Source of the DNA: Pollutimonas sp036675275
GTDB taxonomy: Bacteria; Pseudomonadota; Gammaproteobacteria; Burkholderiales; Burkholderiaceae_B
Direction of reading: 5' to 3'
Length of the DNA stretch: 64,000 nucleotides
Assembly: GCA_036675275.1 (NCBI GenBank)
Contig: JAKFFG010000071.1
Location: 186,001-250,000, forward strand
Part shown: positions 1 through 8,509 of the stretch, piece by piece
Position numbering within the stretch: the stretch's first letter is position 1
How the letters are laid out: each line of letters begins with the position of its first letter
Translations under genes and position numbers: made by a program
The notes under the pieces: model-generated
The model's input: only the letters and a program-made list of their open reading frames with translations
The model's database searches: none
What the model was told of the DNA's origin: nothing

Positions 1-27
1 AAGGCCACCAACACAGTTACGGAATGA
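1..27 (+). CDS. 3' end of upstream gene, probably cytochrome b (petB), partial
   Basis: Reading frame 1 is open from the first base and ends in TGA at 25-27, giving a nine-codon tail that finishes Val-Thr-Glu. The stop overlaps the ATG at 24 of the next gene in an ATGA arrangement typical of coupled operon genes. Because the next gene is cytochrome c1, the expected upstream neighbour is cytochrome b of the bc1 complex. That identity is inferred from context only, since eight residues cannot be recognised on their own. Confidence 0.4.
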   Translation, partial: KATNTVTE

Positions 28-878
28 TCATGATCAAAAAGCTTATAGGAACCATTGCTTTATCACTGACCTGCGCGGTTTCGTTCGCGGCCGGCGGTGG
101 ATACAAGCTGGATACGGCGCCTGACCGCATCAACGACATGGCTGCCCTGCAGAACGGCGCCAAGCTGTTCGTCAATTACTGCATGGGCTGCCATAGCGCC
201 AACTCCATGCGCTATAACAAGCTCACCGACATCGGCCTGACCGAAGACCAGATCAAGAAAAATCTGCTTTTCACGACCGACAAAGTGGGCGACCTCATGC
301 ATATCGCCATGACCCCTGAAGACGCCAAGAAATGGTTCGGCGTTACACCGCCCGACCTGTCCGTTATTGCCAAGGCAAAATCGGCAACCATGGGTCCGTC
401 GGGTGTCGATTACATCTACACCTTCCTGCGCACGTTCTACCGCGACACCTCCAAGGTAACCGGCTGGAACAACCTGGTGTTTCCAAGTGTGGGCATGCCC
501 AATGTACTGTGGCAACTGCAAGGACCGCGTTCGCTCGAGCACGTCATCGTCCACGAAGCCGAACGCGAGGACGGCACCAAGGCCTGGGAACGCACCACTG
601 CCAACTACGATGCCCAAGGCTTTTCAGTCATCAAGACCGAAGAACTGAAAGACTACGACGGTTCGCCTGTCGACAAGGCTATACTGACGCCAGCCAATGC
701 AAGCGCATCCGCGGCATTCGACAACAATGTCGCAGACCTCAGCAATTTCCTGGGCTGGATGGCCGACCCCATGCAAATGGAACGTCGCCAGATGGGAGCC
801 TGGGTACTGTTGTTCCTGGGTTTGTTCCTGGTCGTTGCCTGGCGCTTGAACGCAGCCTTCTGGAAAGACGTCAAATAA
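24..878 (+). CDS. petC: Ubiquinol-cytochrome c reductase, cytochrome c1 subunit
   Basis: Haem-bearing c1 subunit of the respiratory bc1 complex, passing electrons from the Rieske centre to soluble cytochrome c on the periplasmic side. A Sec signal peptide covers about residues 1-23. The c-type haem site CMGCH is at 53-57 with His57 as one axial ligand, and Met158 in a Gly-Met-Pro-Asn context is the likely second ligand. A C-terminal transmembrane anchor (about 257-275) precedes a short basic tail. The ATG at 24 overlaps an upstream TGA. A second ATG at 30 is better spaced from a GGA and could be the true start. Length (284 aa) fits the betaproteobacterial family. Confidence 0.95.
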   Translation: MIMIKKLIGTIALSLTCAVSFAAGGGYKLDTAPDRINDMAALQNGAKLFVNYCMGCHSANSMRYNKLTDIGLTEDQIKKNLLFTTDKVGDLMHIAMTPEDAKKWFGVTPPDLSVIAKAKSATMGPSGVDYIYTFLRTFYRDTSKVTGWNNLVFPSVGMPNVLWQLQGPRSLEHVIVHEAEREDGTKAWERTTANYDAQGFSVIKTEELKDYDGSPVDKAILTPANASASAAFDNNVADLSNFLGWMADPMQMERRQMGAWVLLFLGLFLVVAWRLNAAFWKDVK

Positions 879-930
879 GCAGTCCGCGCCGGTGGCGCCC
901 TGCAGGTGCTGCAGCAGCGCTGCCGGTCAA

Positions 931-968
931 GAAATAGGCGTAGATCGATACGCCTATTTCCCTTTTTT
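931..968 (+). terminator. Rho-independent terminator after petC
   Basis: A perfect 12-bp stem (931-942 with 949-960) closes a 6-nt loop and is followed by CC and six T residues at 963-968. It separates the bc1 operon from sspA. Confidence 0.88.
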
Positions 969-1021
969 GAGCCTCACCCAGGTGGGCTCTTGTTCTTATT
1001 TCTACGATTGGAATCCGCGAC

Positions 1022-1630
1022 ATGATGGTGCTCTATTCTGGAACGACTTGCCCGTTCTCCCAACGCTGCCGCTTTGTGCTGTTTGAAAAAGGCATGGATT
1101 TTGAAATCCGTGACATCGACCTGTACAACAAGCCCGAAGACATTGCCGTCATGAATCCCTATGGCCAGGTGCCCATCCTGGTCGAGCGCGATCTGATCCT
1201 GTACGAATCGAATATCATCAACGAGTATATCGACGAGCGATTCCCGCATCCCCAGCTCATGCCGGCGGATCCGGTCATGCGCGCGCGCACCCGCCTTTTC
1301 CTGTACAACTTCGAGAAAGAGCTGTTCGTACACGTATCAGTACTCGAAAACCGCAGCTCCACCGATACCAAGGCGCAAGACTTCGCACGCCAGAATATCC
1401 GCGACAGGCTTGCGCAACTGGCTCCCATGCTGTTAAAAAACAAATACATGCTGGGTGAAGAATTCTCTATGCTTGATGTGGCTGTCGCGCCCCTGTTGTG
1501 GCGCCTCGATCACTACGGTATCGAACTGCCCAAAAACGCGGCGCCTATCCAGAAATATGCCGAGCGCATCTTCTCGCGTCCGGCCTACATTGAAGCATTG
1601 ACGCCGTCCGAAAAGGTAATGCGTCGCTAA
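1022..1630 (+). CDS. sspA: Stringent starvation protein A (GST-fold RNA polymerase-associated protein)
   Basis: Regulatory protein with a glutathione-S-transferase fold. In proteobacteria it binds RNA polymerase and affects stationary-phase and acid-stress transcription. An N-terminal thioredoxin-like domain covers about 1-80, including a CPFSQR stretch in the position of the GST active site and the conserved QVPILVERDLILYES region. A helical C-terminal domain follows. The 202-aa length is near the usual size. Two ATGs (1022 and 1025) are adjacent and the first is used here. sspB follows after 4 nt, the classic sspAB pair. Confidence 0.95.
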   Translation: MMVLYSGTTCPFSQRCRFVLFEKGMDFEIRDIDLYNKPEDIAVMNPYGQVPILVERDLILYESNIINEYIDERFPHPQLMPADPVMRARTRLFLYNFEKELFVHVSVLENRSSTDTKAQDFARQNIRDRLAQLAPMLLKNKYMLGEEFSMLDVAVAPLLWRLDHYGIELPKNAAPIQKYAERIFSRPAYIEALTPSEKVMRR

Positions 1631-1634
1631 AACC

Positions 1635-2099
1635 ATGCAAGAATCGTCCACCAAGCCCTACCTGATACGCGCGCTGCACGAATGGTGTACCGACAACGGC
1701 TACACGCCGCATATTGTCGTCACCGTCGACGCCAATACGATAGTGCCGGTTGCCCATATCCACGACGGACAGATCACGCTCAATATTGGCAGCCTGGCCA
1801 CCAACCGCCTCACGCTGGGCAACGACTACATCGAATTCCAGACCCGATTCGGTGGAATCACGGAACAAATATTTGTTCCGGTGGCGGCGGTATCGGCCAT
1901 CTACGCGCGTGAAACCGGTGCCGGCATGGGCTTCGATGTTGTGGAATCAGCGCCCTATCCCGGAGGCGGTGCCGACGACGGGCAGCGCAAAGGGCCCAAA
2001 GCCGTCAGCGAGTCCGCCATGGCTTCTGCGTCGGGCGACAAGGCCGACACCGATGACACCGACCCGCCCAAGCCTCCACGGCTCACCATCGTGAAGTAA
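1635..2099 (+). CDS. sspB: ClpXP protease specificity-enhancing factor SspB
   Basis: Adaptor that delivers ssrA-tagged polypeptides from stalled ribosomes to ClpXP. The folded N-terminal substrate-binding domain (about 1-105) shows the conserved family features near the N-terminus (LIRALHEWCTDNG) and the NIGSLATNRL region. The rest is a long, flexible, charged linker. The last residues (about PPRLTIVK) resemble the short basic-hydrophobic ClpX-binding tail of the family. Co-transcribed with sspA and followed by a strong terminator. Confidence 0.95.
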   Translation: MQESSTKPYLIRALHEWCTDNGYTPHIVVTVDANTIVPVAHIHDGQITLNIGSLATNRLTLGNDYIEFQTRFGGITEQIFVPVAAVSAIYARETGAGMGFDVVESAPYPGGGADDGQRKGPKAVSESAMASASGDKADTDDTDPPKPPRLTIVK

Positions 2100-2101
2100 A
2101 C

Positions 2102-2136
2102 AAAAATCGGATCAGCGTACTGATCCGATTTTTTTT
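2102..2136 (+). terminator. Rho-independent terminator of sspAB
   Basis: Perfect 14-bp stem (2102-2115 with 2120-2133) with a 4-nt loop. The T-rich arm runs on into further T residues. Being A-rich on one side and T-rich on the other, it could also work for the convergent aldolase gene. Confidence 0.9.
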
Positions 2137-2181
2137 ATTCATCGCAAAACCACTACCGAACGCAGCGGCTGTCCCGGGGCG

Positions 2182-2943
2182 CTACCGGAAACGGGCCGCC
2201 AGCTTTTCTGTTTCCCGCGCAAGAATGGCCAGATCCATGCCCACCGCCGTAAACAGGCAGCCCAGATCCATATAGCGGCGCGCCTGAACCTCATCGAAAG
2301 TCAGTATGCCCGGCGCCTTGCCGCAGGCCCGTATGCGGCGTAGGGCGTCTTCAATGGCGCTTTGCACCTCGGGGTGCTTGGCATTCCCAAGATGCCCAAG
2401 ACTGGCCGACAGGTCGGCCGGGCCGATGAAGACACCATCGACCCCGTCCACCGAGGCGATTTTCTCCAGATTGTCGAGCCCCTCCTGCGTTTCGATCTGT
2501 ACCAACAAGCACAGCTCTTGCTCGCAGGTGTGTGCGTAGTCGGTCTGACGGCCGAAGGCACTGGCGCGCATTGTCCCGCCCACACCGCGGATGCCGCGGG
2601 GTGGATATCGCATGCCGGCCACTGCCTGCGCTGCTTCCTCTTCATTCTGGACGTAAGGTATCAATAGCGTCTGCGCGCCAATGTCCAGATAACGCTTTTG
2701 CTGCACCGGATCGTTCCAGCTGGGCCGCACAACGGGCGACACCGGGAACGGCGCCGCCGCCTGCAGCTGGCTCAGCACGGATCCCACATCATTGGGAGAA
2801 TGTTCGGTATCGAATACGAGCCAGTCAAAGCCCGAACGCGCGACCACTTCCGCGCTGTAGGCATTGGCAAGCGACACCCACAAGCCCAATTGATGCTGGC
2901 CGGCGGCAAGAGCGCGTTTGAAATGGTTGACAGGTATTTGCAT
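2182..2943 (-). CDS. HpcH/HpaI family class II aldolase
   Basis: Member of the pyruvate-dependent, divalent-metal HpaI/HpcH aldolases that cleave 4-hydroxy-2-oxo acids to pyruvate plus an aldehyde. The motif DTEHS at 45-49 supplies the catalytic His48. Arg73 is in the expected substrate-binding loop. Glu151 (QIET) and Asp177 (GPADLS) match the metal ligands. The 253-aa length is normal for the family. No 4-hydroxyphenylacetate pathway genes surround it, so it could equally be a 2-keto-3-deoxy-sugar-acid type aldolase. It is transcribed alone, divergent from the tRNA gene. Confidence 0.85.
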   Translation of the reverse strand: MQIPVNHFKRALAAGQHQLGLWVSLANAYSAEVVARSGFDWLVFDTEHSPNDVGSVLSQLQAAAPFPVSPVVRPSWNDPVQQKRYLDIGAQTLLIPYVQNEEEAAQAVAGMRYPPRGIRGVGGTMRASAFGRQTDYAHTCEQELCLLVQIETQEGLDNLEKIASVDGVDGVFIGPADLSASLGHLGNAKHPEVQSAIEDALRRIRACGKAPGILTFDEVQARRYMDLGCLFTAVGMDLAILARETEKLAARFR

Positions 2944-3017
2944 GGAAGGCCTTAGTCGAGATCAAGAATTGAAAGAAAAAAAACAATAATCGAAAAATCT
3001 AGTAGAATGACGCCTTC

Positions 3018-3093
3018 GCCGGTTTAGCTCAGTTGGTAGAGCAGCGCACTTGTAATGCGAAGGTCGAGGGTTCAACTCCTTTAACCGGCACCA
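3018..3093 (+). tRNA. tRNA-Thr (anticodon TGT)
   Basis: A 76-nt cloverleaf with encoded CCA. The acceptor stem GCCGGTT pairs with AACCGGC, and the D-arm and T-arm (GAGGGTTCAACTCCT) are both normal. The anticodon loop CTTGTAA carries TGT at 3051-3053, reading ACA. A likely -10 hexamer TAGAAT lies at 3003-3008. Confidence 0.97.
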
Positions 3094-3106
3094 GTATAGA
3101 CAACAG

Positions 3107-3139
3107 AAGGCCAATCCCCCGGGGTTGGCCTTTTGCTTT
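3107..3139 (+). terminator. Terminator after tRNA-Thr
   Basis: A GC-rich inverted repeat (3107-3118 pairing with the segment ending at 3132) is followed by TTTTGCTTTT. It lies 14 nt past the CCA end and fits a factor-independent terminator for the tRNA transcript. Confidence 0.8.
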
Positions 3140-3303
3140 TCGCGCGCCCTGCTCTGCGCTCGGTCTCGCGCAAGTCCAAAGTGTCGGTTCGGCTAGAAGG
3201 ACATCATGCAAATTCCGAAATAAATAACAATAAATTTACTAATTTTTACATACTAAGCACCCAATCCACCTGATTTTTTGTCATCTGCTGCCGTAAACAT
3301 TAG

Positions 3304-3331
3304 TAGAAACCCTAGTCAATTACGGCGATCG
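3304..3331 (+). promoter_or_regulatory. Possible sigma-28 (FliA)-like promoter for the chemoreceptor gene
   Basis: The 211-bp region 3140-3350 is A+T-rich and has no gene. Within it TAGAAACC (3304-3311) and GGCGATCG (3324-3331), 12 nt apart, loosely resemble the FliA elements TAAAGTTT and GCCGATAA that drive many chemoreceptor genes. The match is imperfect and the element sits only 19 nt before the start codon, so this is tentative. Confidence 0.25.
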
Positions 3332-3350
3332 GGTTACCTCGGGACTTCGG

Positions 3351-4964
3351 ATGAACAATATTAATATCGGTACTCGCCTGACTGCCGCTTTCACTTTCAT
3401 GCTGCTGCTTGTGGCAATTCTTTCCGGTATAGGGCTGTGGCGCATGCAGGCCTCCAGCGCGATGACGGATGACATTATTGATGTGCGCCTGAAAACCGAA
3501 AGGCTCATTGCCGAATGGAACAAAGCCATTGCAGTGAATGGCGTGCGGACGATCGCCGTGGCGACAACATCAGATCCTGCGACGGCACGCCGCTTTGAAG
3601 AAGATATGGCAAAGACCAGCAAAATGGTGAATTCGCTTCAGGAAGCTGTCGCTGCGAATGTCACGGATGCACAAGGGGTGGAACTATTCAAGACCATCGT
3701 GCGGAAACGCGCGGAATACCGCGACGCACGCACAGTAGCGTTTGACGCACAATCCAAAGGCGACCACCAGGCCGCTGCCACTTTTCTTGAGCGCGACATG
3801 CCGGTTCTACAGGCAGCTTATCTGCAAAGCGTAGACGACTTGCTCAGCTTTCAGAAAACATCGATCGACAGCAATGCGGCGCTTCTGGATGCCAATAATG
3901 AATTCGGGCGGAATCTATTGATAAGCGTCGCCATTCTCGCCGTCCTGGCTGGTCTGGCTCTTGCGCTGCTTATCACCCGTTCTATTACCCGCCCCCTGCG
4001 GCGCGCATTGCTCCTGGCCGAGAAGGTTTCCTCGCGTGACCTTACCAGTTCTATCGAAATCCATGGCAAGGACGAAACCAGCATGCTGCTGCACGCCCTT
4101 AAACAGATGAACGACAGCCTGACCAGCGTTGTACGCGACGTGCGCAGCGGAGCCAATTCCATTGCCACGGCTTCAAGCCAGATCGCCGCGGGCAACCTGG
4201 ATCTCTCGTCGCGCACCGAAGAGCAAGCCAGCTCGCTGGCCGAAACGGCGGCAACCATGGAGCAGCTCACGACCACCGTCAAACAGAATGCCGACAATGC
4301 CCAGCAAGCCTGTACTTTGGCCGAATCCGCTGCGCAAATCGCAGTCAAGGGGGGCGATGTGGTGGCCCAGGTTGTGCACACCATGGGCGATATCACAAAC
4401 TCGTCCAGAAAAGTGGCCGAGATTATCAACGTGATCGACAGCATTGCATTCCAGACCAATATCCTTGCGCTGAACGCCGCAGTGGAAGCGGCACGGGCGG
4501 GCGAACAGGGCCGCGGCTTTGCCGTGGTCGCGTCAGAAGTGCGATCGCTGGCGCAGCGCAGTGCTTCGGCCGCCAAGGAAATCAAAGCCCTGATCGACAC
4601 ATCGGTCTCCACGACAGAGGCCGGGAACCGACTGGCCGCGGAAGCGGGCACGACAATGAACGAAACGGTTGCAAGCATCAAGCGTGTTACCGACATCATG
4701 GGCGAAATCACGGCGGCCAGCAATGAGCAGAGCGTGGGCATCGATGAAGTGAACAAAGCTGTGGGCCAGATGGATCAGGTGACCCAGCAAAACGCCGCTC
4801 TGGTGGAAGAAGCGGCGGCGGCATCAGCGAGCCTTCAAGAACAGGCATCCGGCCTGGCCGACGTGGTTGCGACCTTCAAGCTCACGAGCCAGAACAGCGG
4901 CACAACGGCAAGCCCGGCACATAAAGCCGGCGCGGGCGCCGCGCCGCGACTGGGATGGGCTTGA
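3351..4964 (+). CDS. Methyl-accepting chemotaxis protein, Tar/Tsr-like topology
   Basis: Transmembrane chemoreceptor that controls CheA. TM1 is about residues 10-32, followed by a periplasmic four-helix-type ligand domain (33-186), TM2 at about 187-208, a HAMP domain to about 262, and a long cytoplasmic coiled coil. The signalling tip lies at about 368-400 (QTNILALNAAVEAARAGEQG then GRGFAVVASEVRSLAQRS). There is no C-terminal CheR-tethering pentapeptide; the protein ends in RLGWA after an Ala/Gly linker. No che genes are nearby, so it is an orphan receptor. The ligand cannot be told from sequence. Confidence 0.95.
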   Translation: MNNINIGTRLTAAFTFMLLLVAILSGIGLWRMQASSAMTDDIIDVRLKTERLIAEWNKAIAVNGVRTIAVATTSDPATARRFEEDMAKTSKMVNSLQEAVAANVTDAQGVELFKTIVRKRAEYRDARTVAFDAQSKGDHQAAATFLERDMPVLQAAYLQSVDDLLSFQKTSIDSNAALLDANNEFGRNLLISVAILAVLAGLALALLITRSITRPLRRALLLAEKVSSRDLTSSIEIHGKDETSMLLHALKQMNDSLTSVVRDVRSGANSIATASSQIAAGNLDLSSRTEEQASSLAETAATMEQLTTTVKQNADNAQQACTLAESAAQIAVKGGDVVAQVVHTMGDITNSSRKVAEIINVIDSIAFQTNILALNAAVEAARAGEQGRGFAVVASEVRSLAQRSASAAKEIKALIDTSVSTTEAGNRLAAEAGTTMNETVASIKRVTDIMGEITAASNEQSVGIDEVNKAVGQMDQVTQQNAALVEEAAAASASLQEQASGLADVVATFKLTSQNSGTTASPAHKAGAGAAPRLGWA

Positions 4965-4980
4965 TCGGCAGCCCTGGCCG

Positions 4981-6153
4981 CTAGGGCTGTAACGAGTCGG
5001 TGTGCGCGCGTAGCAATTGCCCTGCGATGATAAGCTTCTGGATCTCGCTGGTACCCTCATAGATGCGCAAGGCCCGGATCTCGCGATAAAGTCGTTCGGC
5101 CGGGTTGCCGCACACTACGCCCAGGCCGCCAAACAACTGCACGGCCTTGTCGATGACGCGCTGCGCCTCTTCGGTGGCAAACAGCTTTGCCATGGCGGCC
5201 ACCCGGGATGTGCGGCCGCCCACGACATCCTTGACCCATGCAGCGCGGTAAACGAGCAGAGCGGCGGCATCTATTGCCGTGGCCATGTCGGCAAGCTTGT
5301 CCTGGGTAAGCTGGAAGGTGCTCAGGCTCGATCCGGAGATCTGCCGTTGCGTGACCCTTAGCAAGGCATGATCGAGGGCGCGACGCGCCATGCCGACGGC
5401 CGAGGCGCCCACGCTGGAACGAAATACGTCCAGCACACTCATGGCAATCTTGAAACCGTCGCCTTCCTGCCCGATAAGTGCATCGGCAGGCACACGGCAG
5501 TCGGTAAACTCCAAAGAGCCCAATGGGTGCGGCGCAATCACCTCGATGCTTGCACTGACGGAAAAGCCGGGAGTATCGGCCGGGACGATAAAGCAGGACA
5601 AGCCCTGTGCGCCCCCACCTTCCCGCGTCCTGGCGAAAACAACATACTGATGGGCGAGGCCCGCGTTCGATATCCAGGTCTTGGCGCCGTTGATGATCCA
5701 GTCGCCGCCTTCCTTGTGTGCCGCGGTCGCCATGTCGGCGGGGTTGGAGCCCGCTTCTTCTTCGGACAAGGCAAATGCGGCAATGCGATCGCCGGCGATG
5801 ACGGCGGGAAGCCATTGCCGGCGCTGCGCTTCGCTGCCGAACAGCGTGATGGCCGCCGTACCCAGGCCCTGCATCGCGAAGGCGAACTCAGCCAGGCCGG
5901 AGCGGCGCGCCAGCATATCGCGAATCAGACACAGGCTGCGCGAGTCGAGTTGCCCATCCAATGACGCCGCATGTTCGAGCCAGCCGCCCGCCCCCAGCGC
6001 TTTCACCATTTGCGGGGCGATGGCGTATACGTCGGCGCCCTCATGTTCCTGGTGAATGAGGGCCTGGAGATCTTGCTGCGCAAATTGCTCCAGTGCCGCG
6101 AGTTCGCGATGCCTGGCATCAAAAAAAGGCCATTTCAGTGTCTCGTCGAACAT
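4981..6153 (-). CDS. Acyl-CoA dehydrogenase family protein
   Basis: FAD-dependent enzyme that introduces a trans-2 double bond in acyl-CoA, feeding electrons to ETF. It shows the ACAD order: N-terminal helical part, central beta domain with FALSEEEAGSNPADM and WIINGAKTWISNAG, then a C-terminal helical domain with LFGGLGV and YEGTSEIQKL. The Glu of the latter is the usual catalytic base in short- and medium-chain members. Length 390 aa is normal. It is the last gene of a minus-strand operon with a GntR regulator and an SDR, which suggests an inducible degradative pathway of unknown substrate. Confidence 0.9.
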   Translation of the reverse strand: MFDETLKWPFFDARHRELAALEQFAQQDLQALIHQEHEGADVYAIAPQMVKALGAGGWLEHAASLDGQLDSRSLCLIRDMLARRSGLAEFAFAMQGLGTAAITLFGSEAQRRQWLPAVIAGDRIAAFALSEEEAGSNPADMATAAHKEGGDWIINGAKTWISNAGLAHQYVVFARTREGGGAQGLSCFIVPADTPGFSVSASIEVIAPHPLGSLEFTDCRVPADALIGQEGDGFKIAMSVLDVFRSSVGASAVGMARRALDHALLRVTQRQISGSSLSTFQLTQDKLADMATAIDAAALLVYRAAWVKDVVGGRTSRVAAMAKLFATEEAQRVIDKAVQLFGGLGVVCGNPAERLYREIRALRIYEGTSEIQKLIIAGQLLRAHTDSLQP

Positions 6154-6208
6154 ATTTCCTCTTTGGTTTTACAGTTCCCGGCCTTTGCGGCTCGTGGATG
6201 ATGGATGG

Positions 6209-6973
6209 TCAGGTGCTGCGCCGCTCCGGAAGCAGGTCGAGCTCAAGCTTTACAAACTTGGTGGGAAATTCCAGCCGCGCGTAATAGATTACCCGGCCGT
6301 CGGCACAAGCGTAACGGCGCAACTCTGCAACGCTTTCGCCCACCTGCAGCTGCAGGGCATGGGCCGACTGGAAGCCGGCGTTGATGATGGTGAGCTTCTG
6401 GCGCGATTCCGACACCACCAGGCCCGGAATACGCGCAATGACCGAAGCCGCCGCCGAGCTCTTGAATTTTTTCCTGTGCTTCTGGAAAAGATCGCTGGCG
6501 ATGAATACTTCGCTATAGCAATAAGGCACATTGTCTTTACTGTGCAGCCGGCAAAGGTATTGATACGATGCCGCCGGCTGCCCCTGGCAATGCATGCCCA
6601 TATCAGGCAGCGCGGCGATGGCGTGTTCCGACTCGACAATTGCCTGAGTACCCAGCAAATCGCTCAAGGCGACTGCCTCGTCCCAGGTCGTGGGCAATTG
6701 AAGCTCCGTCACGCTGGCAGGGCGGCTTTCGACAAACGTGCCTTTTCCGCGCCCCCGCCGTATCAAGCGGTCGGATTCCAGCTCGCCCAGTGCATTGCGC
6801 AAGGTCATGCGCGACACCTTGTAGGTCTGCATGAGATCTTGCAGCGTTGGGACTTGATGACCCACTGGCCATGCTCCCGATTCGATACTGCGCCGAAACT
6901 CCGCCGCGAGCTGCAGGTACAAGGGCTGGCGGCTACGGGCCAATATGGAGAAACTCTGTTCTGCGTCGGTCAT
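6209..6973 (-). CDS. GntR-family transcriptional regulator, HutC/UTRA subfamily
   Basis: Ligand-responsive repressor. The winged-helix GntR domain is at about 14-80 (LYLQLAAEFRRSIESGAWPVG, then QDLMQTYKVSRMTLRNALGELESDRL). A UTRA effector domain fills about 100-240. It lies between the SDR (42 bp upstream) and the acyl-CoA dehydrogenase (55 bp downstream) on the same strand, so it most likely regulates its own operon. UTRA domains bind small carboxylates, sugars or amino-acid derivatives; the effector here is unknown. Confidence 0.92.
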   Translation of the reverse strand: MTDAEQSFSILARSRQPLYLQLAAEFRRSIESGAWPVGHQVPTLQDLMQTYKVSRMTLRNALGELESDRLIRRGRGKGTFVESRPASVTELQLPTTWDEAVALSDLLGTQAIVESEHAIAALPDMGMHCQGQPAASYQYLCRLHSKDNVPYCYSEVFIASDLFQKHRKKFKSSAAASVIARIPGLVVSESRQKLTIINAGFQSAHALQLQVGESVAELRRYACADGRVIYYARLEFPTKFVKLELDLLPERRST

Positions 6974-7015
6974 AGAATGGCTATGGTTCAGGAGCGCCGA
7001 GCCGATTCGTCGGCA

Positions 7016-7738
7016 TCAAGCTGCGCCTATCGTCATGCCGCCACACACGAAATGCGTTTGCCCCGTGACGAAGCCGCAGCGGCGGTCAAGAAGATAGGCA
7101 ACCGTGTGCGCAACGTCCGCAGGATCTCCGATGCGCCCTACAGGTATCGCGCCAAGCAATTTCGCAGTCGTCGAACTCTGGTCCGAGTTGGCGTCCCAGA
7201 AGAATTCGGTAGCGATGGGGCCCGGCGCAACCGCGTTGACGGTAATGCCTTGTGAAGCAAGTTCGAGTGCCCACGTCCGGGTCATGCCTATGACCCCCGC
7301 TTTCGTAATGCTGTAAATCGTGCGCGACTGCTTGCCCAATGCGGCCCGCGAAGAGATATTCACGATGCGTCCACAGCCTGCCTCGCGCATGCCGGCAATC
7401 AGGAATTGCGTGCAAAGAATGGCGGCTTCAAGGTTGACGGCGACAGCGCGATGAAGGTCTTCCAGCTGCACTTCTTCCAGCGGGGCCAAAGGCACCAGGC
7501 CGACGTTATTGACTAGCCCATAGTAAGGGCCCGCTGCCGAGACTTCGCTTAGCAAGGCCCTTGTTTCATCGGCAGAGGAAAGGTCTGCGCAATGAAATTC
7601 GATATCGGCGGGCAGGTCGACAGGTCGGGTCCGGGCGATACCCACCACCGTGTAGCCGTCGGCGTGCAGGCGTTGGCAGATGGCCTTGCCTATGCCGCGA
7701 CTGGCTCCTGTAACAAGGACTCTGGCCTGATTGCTCAT
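7016..7738 (-). CDS. SDR-family NAD(P)-dependent oxidoreductase (FabG-like)
   Basis: Classical short-chain dehydrogenase with TGASRGIG cofactor motif at 10-17, NNVG at 77-80 and catalytic Ser130, Tyr142 and Lys146. The C-terminus keeps the usual PGPIATEF and CGGMTIGA segments. Length 240 aa is standard. As first gene of the SDR-gntR-acd operon it may oxidise a 3-hydroxyacyl-CoA or a secondary alcohol rather than take part in fatty-acid synthesis. Confidence 0.92.
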   Translation of the reverse strand: MSNQARVLVTGASRGIGKAICQRLHADGYTVVGIARTRPVDLPADIEFHCADLSSADETRALLSEVSAAGPYYGLVNNVGLVPLAPLEEVQLEDLHRAVAVNLEAAILCTQFLIAGMREAGCGRIVNISSRAALGKQSRTIYSITKAGVIGMTRTWALELASQGITVNAVAPGPIATEFFWDANSDQSSTTAKLLGAIPVGRIGDPADVAHTVAYLLDRRCGFVTGQTHFVCGGMTIGAA

Positions 7739-7767
7739 TTTCCTCTCAAAGTATTAAGATCCGCATT

Positions 7768-7778
7768 TATAGACTATA
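7768..7778. promoter_or_regulatory. Candidate GntR operator upstream of the SDR-gntR-acd operon
   Basis: An 11-bp odd palindrome TATAGACTATA lies 30 bp upstream of the SDR start, in the only untranslated region preceding the operon. Its size and symmetry fit GntR-type operators. No second copy was noticed, so assignment is by position only. The rest of the gap 7739-7970 has no gene I can support. Confidence 0.3.
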
Positions 7779-7970
7779 TGAAGATCATAACCTCTGCGGG
7801 GCACCGGCGGACTACCCCCAGGAGACACAAAAATAAAATATTCCACCTACACAGTGCTCAAGAATCTCGGCAACTGACCTGTCCGCACCCCTTGCACGCC
7901 GGCATGGGGTGCCGCTACAAAGCCGCGGGCGGCCAGCTCGCCGGACAGGCAGCAAACTGATTCCAGCACA

Positions 7971-8336
7971 TTACTTGCTGCCAGTCCCGTTTTTACCTGA
8001 CTTGTTCTCGTTGGCGCTGGTGCCGGGAGCAGTCGCATCTTTTTTAGTTCCAATATCCACGGGCTCGCCGCCTATCTTCTTGCTGGCTTCGGTGCTATCC
8101 GGGACGCCGTCAGCAGCTTTGGATTTGTCGTCCGACTTCATGCCTTCTCCCATCGTTGCCCCGGCAGTACCGTGCTTGCCCGAGCTTGCACTGGTACCAC
8201 CCATGTTCTTATCAGGCGTAGGAGCCGCGGAAGGCGCCCCCGTACTTGAACTGCCGCTCGAACCGCTCTGCGCAAACACCGTCGGAACCACGGCGAACGG
8301 TATCGAACAGATCGCAATCGCTAAAAGCTTTTTCAT
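7971..8336 (-). CDS. Small exported Ser/Gly/Lys-rich hypothetical protein
   Basis: 121 residues with a clean Sec signal peptide (MKKLLAIAICSIPFAVVPTVFA, cleavage after about residue 22). The mature part is a low-complexity stretch rich in Ser, Gly, Lys, Asp and Thr with no hydrophobic core, so probably disordered in the periplasm. The start is preceded on the minus strand by AGGAGATCACC. The function is not recognisable. Similar small, low-complexity exported proteins are common in Burkholderiales and often stress-induced, but nothing here proves that. Confidence 0.7.
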   Translation of the reverse strand: MKKLLAIAICSIPFAVVPTVFAQSGSSGSSSTGAPSAAPTPDKNMGGTSASSGKHGTAGATMGEGMKSDDKSKAADGVPDSTEASKKIGGEPVDIGTKKDATAPGTSANENKSGKNGTGSK

Positions 8337-8509
8337 GGTGATCTCCTGGTAGATGACCGAATAGGTCCAGGAATCACAAGCAATTGCCGTGCCTTTATCG
8401 AGACCTCATACGCCTATCTCGATATGCTGAACAAGCTGCGGGAACCAGTTGATCCAGCCGCAACGATCCGACAACCAAGCCCCATATTTCCCCCAACCAC
8501 GCCACCCGA

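Noticed and set aside
3018..3093. tRNA-Thr as an integration (att) site
   Set aside because: No integrase is near and I saw no direct repeat of the tRNA 3' end downstream within the neighbouring kilobases.
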